Source of the DNA: Flavobacterium sp. J27
Lineage (GTDB): Bacteria > Bacteroidota > Bacteroidia > Flavobacteriales > Flavobacteriaceae
DNA: 64,000 bases
Assembly: GCF_004303025.1 (NCBI RefSeq)
Contig: NZ_PJQW01000012.1
Coordinates: 1 to 64,000 of the forward strand
Direction: 5' to 3'
In this document: positions 42,066 through 50,730 of the stretch, piece after piece
Layout of the letters: each line of letters opens with the position of its first letter
Numbering within the stretch: the stretch's first letter is position 1
The notes under the pieces: generated by a model
Told to the model about the DNA's origin: nothing
Databases searched by the model: none
What the model saw: the letters and a program-made list of their open reading frames with translations, nothing else
Program-made: the position numbers and the translations under genes

Positions 42066-42980
42066 ATGGAATACCAACAAATTATCAATTCAATTTACAA
42101 TGAAGTACTTCTTTTGGAAAATAATGGAACCGTTGCAGATTATATTCCGGAACTTGAAAAAGTAAATTCCAATAAATTTGGTATTGCCTTAATAGATAAT
42201 CATCAAAACAAGTATTCCATTGGTGATGCCAAAGAAAAATTTTCCATACAAAGTATTTCTAAAGTCCTCACAACCGCTATTATTTTTTCTAAAATTGGAA
42301 ATGATTTATGGCAACGCGTAGGTTTTGAACCATCAGGAAATGCTTTTAATTCTTTAGTACAATTAGAATATGAAAATGGAATTCCTAGAAATCCTTTCAT
42401 TAATGCAGGAGCGCTAGTAATTGCTGATTTAATTATTTCTCATTTTGAAAACCCTAAAGATTATTTTTTACAATTTATTAGAGAGATTGCAGAAAATGAC
42501 ACCATTCATTATAACGAAACAGTAGCGCAATCGGAAAAAGAAAACGGCTTTAGAAATGCAGCTTTAGTAAATTATATAAAATCATTTCGGAACATTGAAA
42601 ATCATCCAGAAACGGTACTCGATTTCTATTATCATCAATGTGCCATTGAAATGAATTGCAAAGATTTAGCGAAAGCATTCCAATTATTTTCAAATAATGG
42701 TATGATTCCAAAAAGTAAAACCAAATTTTTAACAACCAGTCAGTGCAAAAGAATGAATGCGTTAATGCAAATGTGCGGTTTTTATGATCAAGCAGGAGAA
42801 TTTACTTTTAAAGTAGGTCTCCCTGGTAAAAGTGGTGTAGGTGGTGGTGTGGTGGCTATTTATCCTAATCAATATACCGTAGCGGTTTGGAGTCCAAAAT
42901 TGAATAAAAAAGGAAATTCGTATTACGGATTAGAAACTCTAGAAAGATTAACGACAATTACCGAAGCCTCAATATTTTAG
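42066..42980 (+). CDS. glsA: Glutaminase A
   Basis: Hydrolyses glutamine to glutamate and ammonia; a serine-dependent beta-lactamase-fold enzyme. The catalytic SxxK is in FSIQSISKVLTTAI, and NPFINAGALVIADLI and GLPGKSGVGGGVVAIYP are the conserved substrate-site blocks. At 304 residues it has normal length, without ankyrin or STAS extensions. The region between it and the divergent TonB receptor contains two palindromes, GTAA-CGC-TTAC near 41972-41982 and TTAC-N6-GTAA near 42018-42031. Confidence 0.96.
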   Translation: MEYQQIINSIYNEVLLLENNGTVADYIPELEKVNSNKFGIALIDNHQNKYSIGDAKEKFSIQSISKVLTTAIIFSKIGNDLWQRVGFEPSGNAFNSLVQLEYENGIPRNPFINAGALVIADLIISHFENPKDYFLQFIREIAENDTIHYNETVAQSEKENGFRNAALVNYIKSFRNIENHPETVLDFYYHQCAIEMNCKDLAKAFQLFSNNGMIPKSKTKFLTTSQCKRMNALMQMCGFYDQAGEFTFKVGLPGKSGVGGGVVAIYPNQYTVAVWSPKLNKKGNSYYGLETLERLTTITEASIF

Positions 42981-43033
42981 AAATAATCTTATCAACAATA
43001 CTAAAAACGTAAACATAAATGGCAAATAATCCT

Positions 43034-43041
43034 TATTTTTG
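43034..43041 (+). promoter_or_regulatory. -7 box of the pRiA4b ORF-3-like gene
   Basis: TATTTTTG lies 22 bp upstream of the ATG at 43064. Confidence 0.55.
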
Positions 43042-43063
43042 CCTTTCCTAAAATTTCAAAATT

Positions 43064-43594
43064 ATGATTTATAAATTCCGAGCAATACTCGATGCAGAAG
43101 AAGATATTTTTAGAGATATTGCTATAGAAAAAGAAGCAACCTTAGAAGATTTACATAATGCTTTAGTAAATGCATTTGGTTTTGATGGCACAGAAATGGC
43201 TTCTTTTTATACTTGTGATGAAAACTGGAATCAGGAAGATGAAATCCCTTTATTTGATACAGGTGATGTTCCAGGAGAAACAAGAATTATGAATAACTTC
43301 ATATTAGAAGACAATTTAGACCAACATCAAACTAAAATTATTTATGTATATGATTTCTTTAATATGTGGACATTCTTAGTGGAATTAGCCGCTATTGAAG
43401 AAAAAGTAGATGGTGAAACGTATCCTTCCCTATTATATTCACACGGTCAACTCCCTTTAGATGCTCCAGACAAGAATTTTGAAGCTGATGATTTTGGTTC
43501 TGATTTTGAAGACGATTACGATGAAGATGATTTAGATATGTTTGATGGAGATGATAGTTTTGAAGATTTCGGTTTTGAAGAAAATTGGAATTAA
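43064..43594 (+). CDS. Plasmid pRiA4b ORF-3-like (IS1096 TnpR-like) family protein
   Basis: A 176-residue protein. The N-terminal 120 residues form the pRiA4b ORF-3 fold: YKFRAILDAEEDIFRDIAIE, TLEDLHNALVNAFGFDG, then KIIYVYDFFNMWTFLVEL. A strikingly acidic tail follows (about residues 150-172, mostly Asp, Glu, Phe and Gly). The family name comes from a plasmid ORF and a transposon passenger. Chromosomal copies in Bacteroidota are stable genes of unknown role, and nothing here indicates a mobile element. Confidence 0.85.
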   Translation: MIYKFRAILDAEEDIFRDIAIEKEATLEDLHNALVNAFGFDGTEMASFYTCDENWNQEDEIPLFDTGDVPGETRIMNNFILEDNLDQHQTKIIYVYDFFNMWTFLVELAAIEEKVDGETYPSLLYSHGQLPLDAPDKNFEADDFGSDFEDDYDEDDLDMFDGDDSFEDFGFEENWN

Positions 43595-43596
43595 AA

Positions 43597-43690
43597 AATT
43601 AGTCAATATGTAAATGTGATAATGTGCTATTGGTACGGGTTTCGCAAACATAAAATGACACATTGACAAATTAATAATTGACACATTTAA
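43597..43690. repeat. Second copy of the AATTAGTCA/GACACATT intergenic repeat
   Basis: AATTAGTCAAT at 43599-43609 on the left and GACACATTGACAAATTAATA plus TTGACACATTT on the right are imperfect inverses of each other and share words with 30754-30828. The tract ends at the ndpA start codon. Confidence 0.5.
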
Positions 43691-43692
43691 AA

Positions 43693-44751
43693 ATGATAAA
43701 CTTATTTAATACACATATTGAAAACCTATCTGTTCACAGAGTAGGTAACAAAAGTAGAAATGAAAGCACCTTTTTGTCTGAAAATCCATACGGTTTGAAT
43801 GATGAAATCATGCCTTTATTAAAAGAATATTTCTTTAAACCTTTTCGTGAAAAAGAAGAAAATTATTATCAATTTGCTCACGAAGTAGATTTAGAATACA
43901 ATGAAATGTTCAACTTGGCTTCTCAAGTTTTTAATAATCCTACAGATATTCATGAGGTTTCAAAAAAGATAACCCAACATCTTTTTGAACAATCCAATCA
44001 TCCTCATATCAAAAATGGGGAAGTATATGTTACCTATTTTACGAATGTTTCCATCGATAATAATACGGTAGATGCAATAGGTGTTTTTAAAAGCGAAATA
44101 CAAACTGATTTCTTACAATTTGAAGAGAATGGTACTAATTTAGACATGATTTTACAACAAGGAATCAACTTAAATAAATTAGATAAAGGATGCATTATTT
44201 TTAATTTTAAGAAAGAAGAAGGCTATAAAATTTTAACGGTTGACAGCAATCGTTATGATGCTCGTTATTGGTTAGAACACTTCTTATCTGTTGATGTGTT
44301 TCAAGATGAAAATTTCATTACCAAAAAATACTTGAAATTCTGTCAAGACTTTGCCAAAGATGTGGTATTACCAGCTGAAGATAAACAACAAGAAGTTTTA
44401 TTCATGAATAGAGCGGTAAATCACTTCGCTAAAAATGACGAATTTGAAGAAACGGCTTTTTTAAATGAAGTGATGCAAAATCCTGAATTTATTCCTGAAT
44501 TTAAAAATTATAAAGTAGATAAAGGAGCCAAATATAGTATTGAAGACGTTTCTAATTTTCCAATTGCCAATGCAGCCGTAACAGATGCTAGGAAAAAAAT
44601 GAAAAACACCATTCAGTTAGATACTAATATCCAGATCAAATTAGATTTTATTAATCCTGAAAGTGCTGAGAAATTTGTTGAAAAAGGTTGGGATGAAGAA
44701 AAACAAATGTATTATTATTTGGTTTATTTCAATAAAGAACAAAAAAGTTAA
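43693..44751 (+). CDS. Nucleoid-associated protein NdpA/YejK family
   Basis: A 352-residue member of the 37-kDa nucleoid-associated protein family. The start MINLFNTHIENLSVHRVGNK at 43693 is the family N-terminus; an upstream TTG belongs to the repeat. Further blocks are VYVTYFTNVSIDNNTVDAIG (GVFKSE follows) and DSNRYDARYWLEHFLSV. It is expected to bind the chromosome in the cytoplasm, though the biochemistry of the family is thin. It ends before a strong bidirectional terminator shared with glyA. Confidence 0.9.
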   Translation: MINLFNTHIENLSVHRVGNKSRNESTFLSENPYGLNDEIMPLLKEYFFKPFREKEENYYQFAHEVDLEYNEMFNLASQVFNNPTDIHEVSKKITQHLFEQSNHPHIKNGEVYVTYFTNVSIDNNTVDAIGVFKSEIQTDFLQFEENGTNLDMILQQGINLNKLDKGCIIFNFKKEEGYKILTVDSNRYDARYWLEHFLSVDVFQDENFITKKYLKFCQDFAKDVVLPAEDKQQEVLFMNRAVNHFAKNDEFEETAFLNEVMQNPEFIPEFKNYKVDKGAKYSIEDVSNFPIANAAVTDARKKMKNTIQLDTNIQIKLDFINPESAEKFVEKGWDEEKQMYYYLVYFNKEQKS

Positions 44752-44757
44752 AGAATT

Positions 44758-44785
44758 AAAAAAAGCCCTTTAAAAGGGCTTTTTG
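44758..44785. terminator. Bidirectional rho-independent terminator
   Basis: AAAAAAGCCC and GGGCTTTTT enclose TTTTAAAA. It serves ndpA (+) and glyA (-). Confidence 0.88.
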
Positions 44786-44801
44786 CATCATATAAATAAT
44801 T

Positions 44802-46076
44802 TTAAAAAACGAACATCGCTCTTTCTCCCATTAATTCATTTACTTCTTCGGCTACTTGTTCTAAAATAGCTTCATCTGTAAAATTAGTAATTACTTTATC
44901 TATTAAAGCAACAATAGTTTCCATATCTTCCTCTACTAAACCCCTCGTAGTAATTGCTGGAGTTCCAACGCGTATGCCAGAAGTTACAAAAGGAGATTTA
45001 TCATCAAAAGGAACCATATTTTTATTGACAGTTATTTCAGCTTTTACTAATGCATTTTCAGCTTCTTTACCTGTAATATTTTTATTTCTTAAATCAATTA
45101 ACATCATGTGATTATCTGTTCCTCCAGAAATTAAATGATACCCTCTTTTCACAAATGCTGAAGCCATAGCCTGAGCATTCTTCTGTACTTGCATGGTGTA
45201 TCTAAAAAATTCATCAGTTAATGCTTCTCCAAAAGCAACAGCTTTAGCGGCAATAATGTGCATTAATGGCCCTCCTTGGTTACCTGGAAAAACAGCCATA
45301 TCTAAAATGTGAGACATCATTCTTATTTCTCCTTTAGGTGTTTTTAAACCCCAAGGGTTCTCAAAATCTTTACCCATCATAATCATGCCACCACGCGGAC
45401 CACGTAATGTTTTATGAGTCGTAGTAGTTACAATATGACAATGTGGAATAGGATCATTTAATAAACCTTTAGCTATTAAACCAGCTGGATGTGATATATC
45501 TGCTAAAAGTATTGCTCCTACACTATCAGCAATTTTTCTAAAACGCTCAAAATCCATATCTCTAGAATAAGCAGAAGCACCTGCGATAATCATTTTTGGT
45601 TTTTCCGCTAATGCAATTTCTTGAATTTTATCGTAATTTAATCTTCCCGTTTCTTGTTCTACACCATAGAATACAGGATTATAAAGTTTTCCAGAAAAAT
45701 TTACAGGTGAACCATGTGTTAAGTGCCCACCGTGAGACAAATCAAAACCTAAAATAGTATCTCCTGGTTGCAAACAAGCGGCAAAAACGGCTGTGTTGGC
45801 TTGAGAACCTGAATGTGGTTGTACATTTACATACGCAGCTCCGAAAAGTGCTTTTGCTCTATCAATAGCAATTTGTTCAACAATATCTACTACTTCACAA
45901 CCTCCATAGTAGCGCTTACCAGGATAACCTTCAGCATATTTATTGGTTAGCACAGAACCTGCTGCTTCCATCACCTGATCACTTACAAAGTTCTCAGATG
46001 CAATTAGTTCAATTCCATGAATTTGTCTGTCTTGTTCATCCAGAATAAGATCAAAAATTTGTTCGTCGCGTTGCAT
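44802..46076 (-). CDS. glyA: Serine hydroxymethyltransferase
   Basis: A PLP enzyme interconverting serine and glycine and charging tetrahydrofolate with one-carbon units. [18 protein letters not shown] and [18 protein letters not shown] are the cofactor and substrate blocks, [13 protein letters not shown] carries the PLP-ring Asp, and [17 protein letters not shown] carries the Schiff-base Lys. The length of 424 residues is standard. TAATTTTG on the minus strand at 46103-46110 is the probable -7 box. Confidence 0.97.
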   Translation of the reverse strand: MQRDEQIFDLILDEQDRQIHGIELIASENFVSDQVMEAAGSVLTNKYAEGYPGKRYYGGCEVVDIVEQIAIDRAKALFGAAYVNVQPHSGSQANTAVFAACLQPGDTILGFDLSHGGHLTHGSPVNFSGKLYNPVFYGVEQETGRLNYDKIQEIALAEKPKMIIAGASAYSRDMDFERFRKIADSVGAILLADISHPAGLIAKGLLNDPIPHCHIVTTTTHKTLRGPRGGMIMMGKDFENPWGLKTPKGEIRMMSHILDMAVFPGNQGGPLMHIIAAKAVAFGEALTDEFFRYTMQVQKNAQAMASAFVKRGYHLISGGTDNHMMLIDLRNKNITGKEAENALVKAEITVNKNMVPFDDKSPFVTSGIRVGTPAITTRGLVEEDMETIVALIDKVITNFTDEAILEQVAEEVNELMGERAMFVF

Positions 46077-46102
46077 TTCTTAGTAATTCGTTAAAATTTA
46101 TT

Positions 46103-46110
46103 CAAAATTA
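46103..46110 (-). promoter_or_regulatory. -7 box of glyA
   Basis: Reads TAATTTTG on the minus strand, 27 bp upstream of the glyA ATG. Confidence 0.5.
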
Positions 46111-46119
46111 CAAAAAAGG

Positions 46120-46150
46120 TTTGTTAAATTAGCAGTAAAGTTTATATTTG
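46120..46150 (+). promoter_or_regulatory. Promoter of fahA
   Basis: A full match to the Bacteroidota consensus: TTTG at 46120-46123, a 19-bp spacer, and TATATTTG at 46143-46150, 36 bp before the ATG. Confidence 0.75.
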
Positions 46151-46186
46151 ATGTATAATTTTTCAACAAAAAACTAACAAAACATT

Positions 46187-47470
46187 ATGCCAAATATAGC
46201 AAACGATCCTACTAGAAAATCATGGATAAATGTTCCCGAACATAGCGATTTCCCGATACAAAATATTCCTTTTGGAGTTTTCATCACAAAAGAAGATGTG
46301 ATTACCATTGGAACTCGAATTGGAAATTCGGCCATCGATATGGGAGCCTTACAACAACTTGGTTATTTCGAAGGGATTGACCTTACAGACGACATGTTTA
46401 TGCAAGATACTTTAAATGATTTTATATCCGATGGTAAAAAAACATGGCGTTTGGTTCGTAACCGATTAGTTGAAATTTTTGACTCTGAAAATCCAAAATT
46501 AAGAGACAATCAAAAACACAAGGACGTAGTCATTTTTGATGTAAAAGATATCGAGATGTTATTACCAGTACAAATAGGTGATTACACCGATTTTTATAGT
46601 TCTAAAGAACATGCTACTAATGTAGGTAAAATGTTTCGAGATCCAGAGAATGCCCTACTTCCAAACTGGCTTCATATTCCTGTAGGATATCATGGTAGAA
46701 GTTCCACAATAGTTCCAAGTGGTGCGGCTGTTAGAAGACCAAACGGACAAACTTTTCCTGCAGATGCAACACAACCTGTTTTTGGACCATCTAAGTTAGT
46801 AGATTTTGAATTAGAAACTGCTTTTATTACTACAGACGCTAATTTAATGGGAGAGCCTATTCCTGTAGATCAAGCAGAAGAGTATATTTTTGGAATGGTT
46901 TTATTTAATGATTGGAGCGCAAGAGACATTCAAAAATGGGAATATGTTCCTTTAGGTCCCTTTTTAGCAAAGAATTTTGCTTCTTCGATATCTCCATGGA
47001 TTGTCACTATGGATGCATTAGAAGCATTTAGAGTAAAAGGACCAGAACAATCTCCTACTCCATTACCTTATTTGCAACAAAAGGGGAAAAATGCTTTTGA
47101 TATTCATCTTGAAGTAGCTATTCAACCTGAAAATACAGAAGAAACTATCGTTTCAAAATCCAATTTTAAATATATGTACTGGTCTATGGCGCAACAATTA
47201 GCGCATCACACTGTGAATGGTTGTCGTGTAAATTCTGGTGATATGATGGGAAGTGGCACTATTTCTGGACCTACTTCAGATTCATATGGTTCTATGCTAG
47301 AAATAACTTGGGGTGGAAAAAATCCGGTTACCATGAAAGATGGTAGTGAAAGAAAATTTATTAATGACAATGATACCGTTATAATCAGAGGATATTGCCA
47401 AAATGAGGCTATCAGAATAGGTTTTGGAGAATGTTCTAGCAAACTACTTCCTGCTATATCAATTAAATAA
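46187..47470 (+). CDS. fahA: Fumarylacetoacetase
   Basis: The last step of tyrosine degradation, cleaving fumarylacetoacetate to fumarate and acetoacetate. The 427 residues include the N-terminal FAA domain (NIPFGVFITKEDVITIGTRI) and the catalytic FAH domain: DYTDFYSSKEHATNVGKMFR, LPIGYHGRSS-like LHIPVGYHGRSSTIVPSGAA and the metal-binding DFELETAFI. GTISGPTSDSYGSMLEITWG closes the active site. It is monocistronic, with its own consensus promoter and terminator. Other tyrosine-catabolic genes are not in the window. Confidence 0.96.
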   Translation: MPNIANDPTRKSWINVPEHSDFPIQNIPFGVFITKEDVITIGTRIGNSAIDMGALQQLGYFEGIDLTDDMFMQDTLNDFISDGKKTWRLVRNRLVEIFDSENPKLRDNQKHKDVVIFDVKDIEMLLPVQIGDYTDFYSSKEHATNVGKMFRDPENALLPNWLHIPVGYHGRSSTIVPSGAAVRRPNGQTFPADATQPVFGPSKLVDFELETAFITTDANLMGEPIPVDQAEEYIFGMVLFNDWSARDIQKWEYVPLGPFLAKNFASSISPWIVTMDALEAFRVKGPEQSPTPLPYLQQKGKNAFDIHLEVAIQPENTEETIVSKSNFKYMYWSMAQQLAHHTVNGCRVNSGDMMGSGTISGPTSDSYGSMLEITWGGKNPVTMKDGSERKFINDNDTVIIRGYCQNEAIRIGFGECSSKLLPAISIK

Positions 47471-47533
47471 TTTTTTATATTTTTATTTTATTAGCATTAA
47501 AATTAGATAACATTCTATATAACAATTGTTTAA

Positions 47534-47569
47534 AAAGACTCCAAAATTATTTTTTTTGGAGTTTTTTTT
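47534..47569 (+). terminator. Terminator of fahA
   Basis: ACTCCAAAA (47538-47546) pairs with TTTTGGAGT (47554-47562), followed by a run of T to 47569. Confidence 0.85.
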
Positions 47570-47570
47570 A

Positions 47571-47646
47571 GCCCTGATGGAAGTGGCATCCTTTTTGTTT
47601 TACAAAAAAACAAAAAGATATAACGGACAGCAGGTTACTGCTCCTA
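47571..47646 (+). ncRNA. Candidate structured RNA or regulatory element
   Basis: A GC-richer island in AT-rich DNA. A perfect 10-bp hairpin, CTTTTTGTTT (47591-47600) with AAACAAAAAG (47608-47617), is framed by two conserved-looking strands, GATGGAAGTGGCATC and GATATAACGGACAG. CCTG (47573-47576) can pair with CAGG (47631-47634). A competing hairpin AGCAG-GTTA-CTGCT occupies 47629-47642. I recall similar GCCCTGAT...GGACAGCAGG elements in other flavobacterial genomes, possibly the Rfam Flavo-1 motif; this is unverified recall. Confidence 0.5.
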
Positions 47647-47654
47647 AAAAATTT

Positions 47655-47662
47655 TATCTTTG
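47655..47662 (+). promoter_or_regulatory. -7 box of the first lipoprotein gene
   Basis: TATCTTTG lies 16 bp before the ATG at 47679 and directly follows the structured element. Confidence 0.6.
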
Positions 47663-47678
47663 CCTAAATGATTTATTT

Positions 47679-48860
47679 ATGAGAAAAATTACTTTTATTA
47701 TTTTATTCTTTATTATTGTTAGTTGTGGTGTAAAGCAAACACAATCCATGTTAAGTAATGGTAATTATGACGGCGCAATTGAAAATGCAGTCAATTCTTT
47801 ACGAACTAACAAAAACGCAAAAGGAAAACAAGATTATGTGTATTTATTAGAAGAATCGTTTGCTAAAGCTAAAGCTAGGGATGAATCTAACTTAAATCTA
47901 TTAATTAAAGAAAATAATCCTGCAAATTATGAGCGAATCTATAATTTGTATACTCAATTAAGAAATCGTCAAGAAAGAATTAAACCTCTTTTGCCTTTGC
48001 AATTGCTAAAAGAAGGTAGAAATGCTATTTTTCCAATGGATGATTATTCTGATGAAATAATTAGTAGCAAAAATAATTTGTCTGGCTATTTGTATGCCAA
48101 TGCAAAAAAATTAATGACATCCAAAAATAAGATGGATTTTCGTCAGGCATTTGATGATTTAAACTATTTAGATCAATTGAATCCAAATTATCAAGATGTT
48201 AGAACATTAATGGATCAAGCGCAATTAAAAGGAACTGATTTTGTTCATGTGTATACCAAAAATGAAACTAACCAAGTTATTCCTGCTCGATTACAAGACG
48301 ATTTATTAGATTTTAGTACTTACGGAATTAACGATAAATGGACTGTATATCATAATAATCGTCAAAAAAACATTACCTATGATTATGGTATGATCGTAAA
48401 CTTTAGAAATATTGCCATTTCTCCTGAACAAGTAAGAGAAAAACAATTTATTAAAGAAAAACAAATTAAAGACGGTACAAAAACGCTTCTAGATAGTAAT
48501 GGAAATGTAGTGAAAGATAGTCTTGGTAATGCTATTAAAGTGGATAATTTTAAGTCTATTTCTGTAAATATTTATGAATTTACACAATTTAAATCATGTC
48601 AAGTAACTGCTAAAGTAGATTATATTGATTTTAGAACAAATCAATTAATTGATGCTTTCCCTGTTACTAGTGAATTTGTTTTTAATTATATCTATGCGAA
48701 TTATAATGGTGACAAAAGAGCTTGTGATGAAAATTATTATCAATACTTTGATAGAAGAGCTGTTCCGTTTCCTAGCAACGAACAAATGATATATGATACT
48801 GGTGAAGATTTAAAAGCAAAACTAAAGGGAATTATTACAAATAATAAGTTTAGACGATAA
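47679..48860 (+). CDS. Lipoprotein with TPR-like N-terminus (paralogue A)
   Basis: A 393-residue lipoprotein. The start at 47679 gives a clear lipobox, FIILFFIIVSCG; the upstream in-frame ATG at 47526 would place the structured element inside the coding region and is rejected. Residues 25-160 are helical and TPR-like (SNGNYDGAIENAVNSLRTNK). The C-terminal half carries a domain with TYDYGMIVNFRNIAI and FKSCQVTAKVDYIDFRTNQL, followed by ID. The following gene has the same two blocks (YDYGLELIVKEIEI; YKSCNLVAEINLIDLKKQKL). The function is unknown; it is probably anchored in the outer membrane. Confidence 0.8.
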   Translation: MRKITFIILFFIIVSCGVKQTQSMLSNGNYDGAIENAVNSLRTNKNAKGKQDYVYLLEESFAKAKARDESNLNLLIKENNPANYERIYNLYTQLRNRQERIKPLLPLQLLKEGRNAIFPMDDYSDEIISSKNNLSGYLYANAKKLMTSKNKMDFRQAFDDLNYLDQLNPNYQDVRTLMDQAQLKGTDFVHVYTKNETNQVIPARLQDDLLDFSTYGINDKWTVYHNNRQKNITYDYGMIVNFRNIAISPEQVREKQFIKEKQIKDGTKTLLDSNGNVVKDSLGNAIKVDNFKSISVNIYEFTQFKSCQVTAKVDYIDFRTNQLIDAFPVTSEFVFNYIYANYNGDKRACDENYYQYFDRRAVPFPSNEQMIYDTGEDLKAKLKGIITNNKFRR

Positions 48861-48918
48861 AAAATAGAATTATTTTCACTACTTTTACTAAAGTTGTTAA
48901 TTTTTAATAAATCATTGT

Positions 48919-49665
48919 ATGAAAAAAATTATCTTATTAATTGCTCTATCATTTTTTGTTGTTAGTTGTAATACATATAAAGCTTCAGATATCGCATCTA
49001 AAGATAAAAAGACGAAACATGTATTAGTGTTTGTAAACAATACTTCTAAAAAACATATCAGTAACCAAGAAAAAATGCAACTGATTAATGCTACAGATTT
49101 TAAAAAAACCAAAGATATTGTTTATCATACTGAAAAAGAAGATGCTATTGATTATGATTACGGGTTAGAGCTAATTGTGAAAGAAATTGAAATTAAAACA
49201 AAAAAAATAGCTCCAAAAGAAATTCCTCGTCATTACAATGCATACAACAAAAGAGAGTATTTTGACTTAGAAACAAGAGTAACACCAGTTCCTGTTGCTT
49301 CTATTTCTGCAAAACAAGATAAATTAATTTCACATAGAATATATAAAAGTTGTAATCTTGTTGCTGAAATCAATCTAATTGATTTGAAAAAACAAAAGTT
49401 AATTGACAAAAAAAATATAGAAATCAAAACTAATTTCTCAAAGGTATATAATGTAACCAAAGAAGAAGGCTATTTAGTCGACCAAAATGAAAATGATTAT
49501 TATGATTTGAATAACATAGGAATTATGAGAAATGAAGCTCCTTTAAAAAACTATAAAGTTTCTACAACATACAATGTTAATTATGAACCTACTGATAAAG
49601 AATTAACTCAAGAAACATTATTTAAACTAAAAAACAAACTTATTGGTTTCACAAATAAAATCTAA
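48919..49665 (+). CDS. Lipoprotein (paralogue B of the preceding gene)
   Basis: A 248-residue lipoprotein with the signal MKKIILLIALSFFVVSCN. It corresponds to the C-terminal domain of paralogue A: DAIDYDYGLELIVKEIEIKT aligns with its YDYG block and YKSCNLVAEINLIDLKKQKL with its KSC-x3-A block. It lacks the TPR-like N-terminus. It lies 58 bp downstream of paralogue A with no consensus -7 box between (TACTTTTA near 48887 is close), so the pair is probably co-transcribed, ending at the terminator at 49689. The function is unknown. Confidence 0.8.
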   Translation: MKKIILLIALSFFVVSCNTYKASDIASKDKKTKHVLVFVNNTSKKHISNQEKMQLINATDFKKTKDIVYHTEKEDAIDYDYGLELIVKEIEIKTKKIAPKEIPRHYNAYNKREYFDLETRVTPVPVASISAKQDKLISHRIYKSCNLVAEINLIDLKKQKLIDKKNIEIKTNFSKVYNVTKEEGYLVDQNENDYYDLNNIGIMRNEAPLKNYKVSTTYNVNYEPTDKELTQETLFKLKNKLIGFTNKI

Positions 49666-49688
49666 GTTTTTATAAAAAGCTTATAACT

Positions 49689-49731
49689 AAAAAAGGTTTG
49701 TTAGTTCTACAGGATTAACAAACCTTTTTTT
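49689..49731 (+). terminator. Strong terminator after the lipoprotein pair
   Basis: A perfect stem, AAAAAAGGTTTGTTA (49689-49703) with TAACAAACCTTTTTT (49716-49730), around a 12-nt loop. Confidence 0.9.
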
Positions 49732-49748
49732 AGTTTGCCTTCCTTATA

Positions 49749-49803
49749 AAATACACAAAAAAAATGTATTTCATTTTATATAATGAATTAAATTACATTA
49801 TAT
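49749..49803. repeat. Two consecutive inverted repeats upstream of the PD40-amidase operon
   Basis: AAATACA (49749-49755) with TGTATTT (49765-49771), then ATATAATG (49778-49785) with CATTATAT (49796-49803). Both arms are perfect. They lie 60-115 bp before the PD40 start and could be operators or transcript hairpins. The rest of this gap holds a near-consensus TATTTTTA at about 49829. Confidence 0.5.
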
Positions 49804-49862
49804 TAACTTTTATTAGAAACAAAATGCTATTTTTATGTTTACATAACAAACAAATAGTAATC

Positions 49863-50723
49863 ATGAAAAAAAGACTTTTTTACTTCTTGCTGTGTGCAAG
49901 TAGTATGTGCTTTGGCTATGCCCAAAATTTAAAAAATCTCAAAAGGATTAATCTAGAATCCTATTTTACAAATCCTGTAGTTTCTCCTAACGGAAAATTT
50001 GCTTTACTAACGAATCAGCACTTTAAAGGAGTGTATTTATTAAATCTTAGTAATCAAGAAATTCAGCTTATTACTGACAAAGAAGGAAGTGGTTATGCCT
50101 ACACATGGAATGAAAAAAGCAACTCCTTTTATTTTAAACAAAAAAATGAAAATGAGTTTTTTTATAATTCTAAAACGTACAGTTACTCCATTTTAGATCA
50201 AACAATTGAAGAGCTTCCGGAGATTAATGCCAATTATTTACCTTCTTTTAAGGGATTAAAAGAAAACGATGAAGATAACATTGTTGTTTTTACCAATTTA
50301 AATACTTTGCAAATTTTTGCTAGAAATTTGCTTACTCAAGAAGAATGGATAGTTACTCAAGATGACGGACAATTTTATAATGCACTACTCTCTCATGATG
50401 GTAAAAAAGTAGCCGTACATAAAGGAGCTGATATATATGTTTATGATATTAATGGTCAAAAAGAAGGCATTAAAATTGGCACTGGTATTGCAACTTCTTG
50501 GTCTCCAAATGACAATTATTTAATTGGTTTTTTAGACCAAAGTTCTGATGGACATACTATTGAAAATTCAGAGATTTATTTATTTAATCCAAAAGAATAT
50601 CGTCCAAAAAAGATAACTAATACTGAAGTAATTTCAGAAATGTTTCCATCATTTATTGATGAAAATACCATTTTATTTTCAGATGATAAAACAGGACGAA
50701 TTTTTTCTTTTAATATTAAATAA
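49863..50723 (+). CDS. Secreted PD40 (TolB-like) beta-propeller protein
   Basis: A 286-residue exported protein starting at the ATG at 49863, which gives the signal peptide MKKRLFYFLLCASSMCFGYA before QNLKN. Upstream in-frame ATGs add a non-signal stretch. The mature part shows repeated WD40-like PD40 blades: NPVVSPNGKFALLTNQHF, YNALLSHDGKKVAVHKG, IATSWSPNDNYLIGF, MFPSFIDENTILFSDD. It lies 7 bp before the amidase gene and is thus co-transcribed. A propeller adjacent to a T9SS-exported cell-wall enzyme suggests a binding or scaffolding role, which is inference. Confidence 0.82.
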   Translation: MKKRLFYFLLCASSMCFGYAQNLKNLKRINLESYFTNPVVSPNGKFALLTNQHFKGVYLLNLSNQEIQLITDKEGSGYAYTWNEKSNSFYFKQKNENEFFYNSKTYSYSILDQTIEELPEINANYLPSFKGLKENDEDNIVVFTNLNTLQIFARNLLTQEEWIVTQDDGQFYNALLSHDGKKVAVHKGADIYVYDINGQKEGIKIGTGIATSWSPNDNYLIGFLDQSSDGHTIENSEIYLFNPKEYRPKKITNTEVISEMFPSFIDENTILFSDDKTGRIFSFNIK

Positions 50724-50730
50724 AAAACTT

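Noticed and set aside
43064..43594. Mobile element suggested by the IS1096/pRiA4b family name
   Set aside because: No transposase, terminal inverted repeats or target duplication is present; the gene has an ordinary promoter and chromosomal context.
47526..47678. N-terminal extension of the first lipoprotein gene
   Set aside because: It would translate the fahA terminator and the structured element and would hide the lipobox; the ATG at 47679 gives a proper lipoprotein signal.
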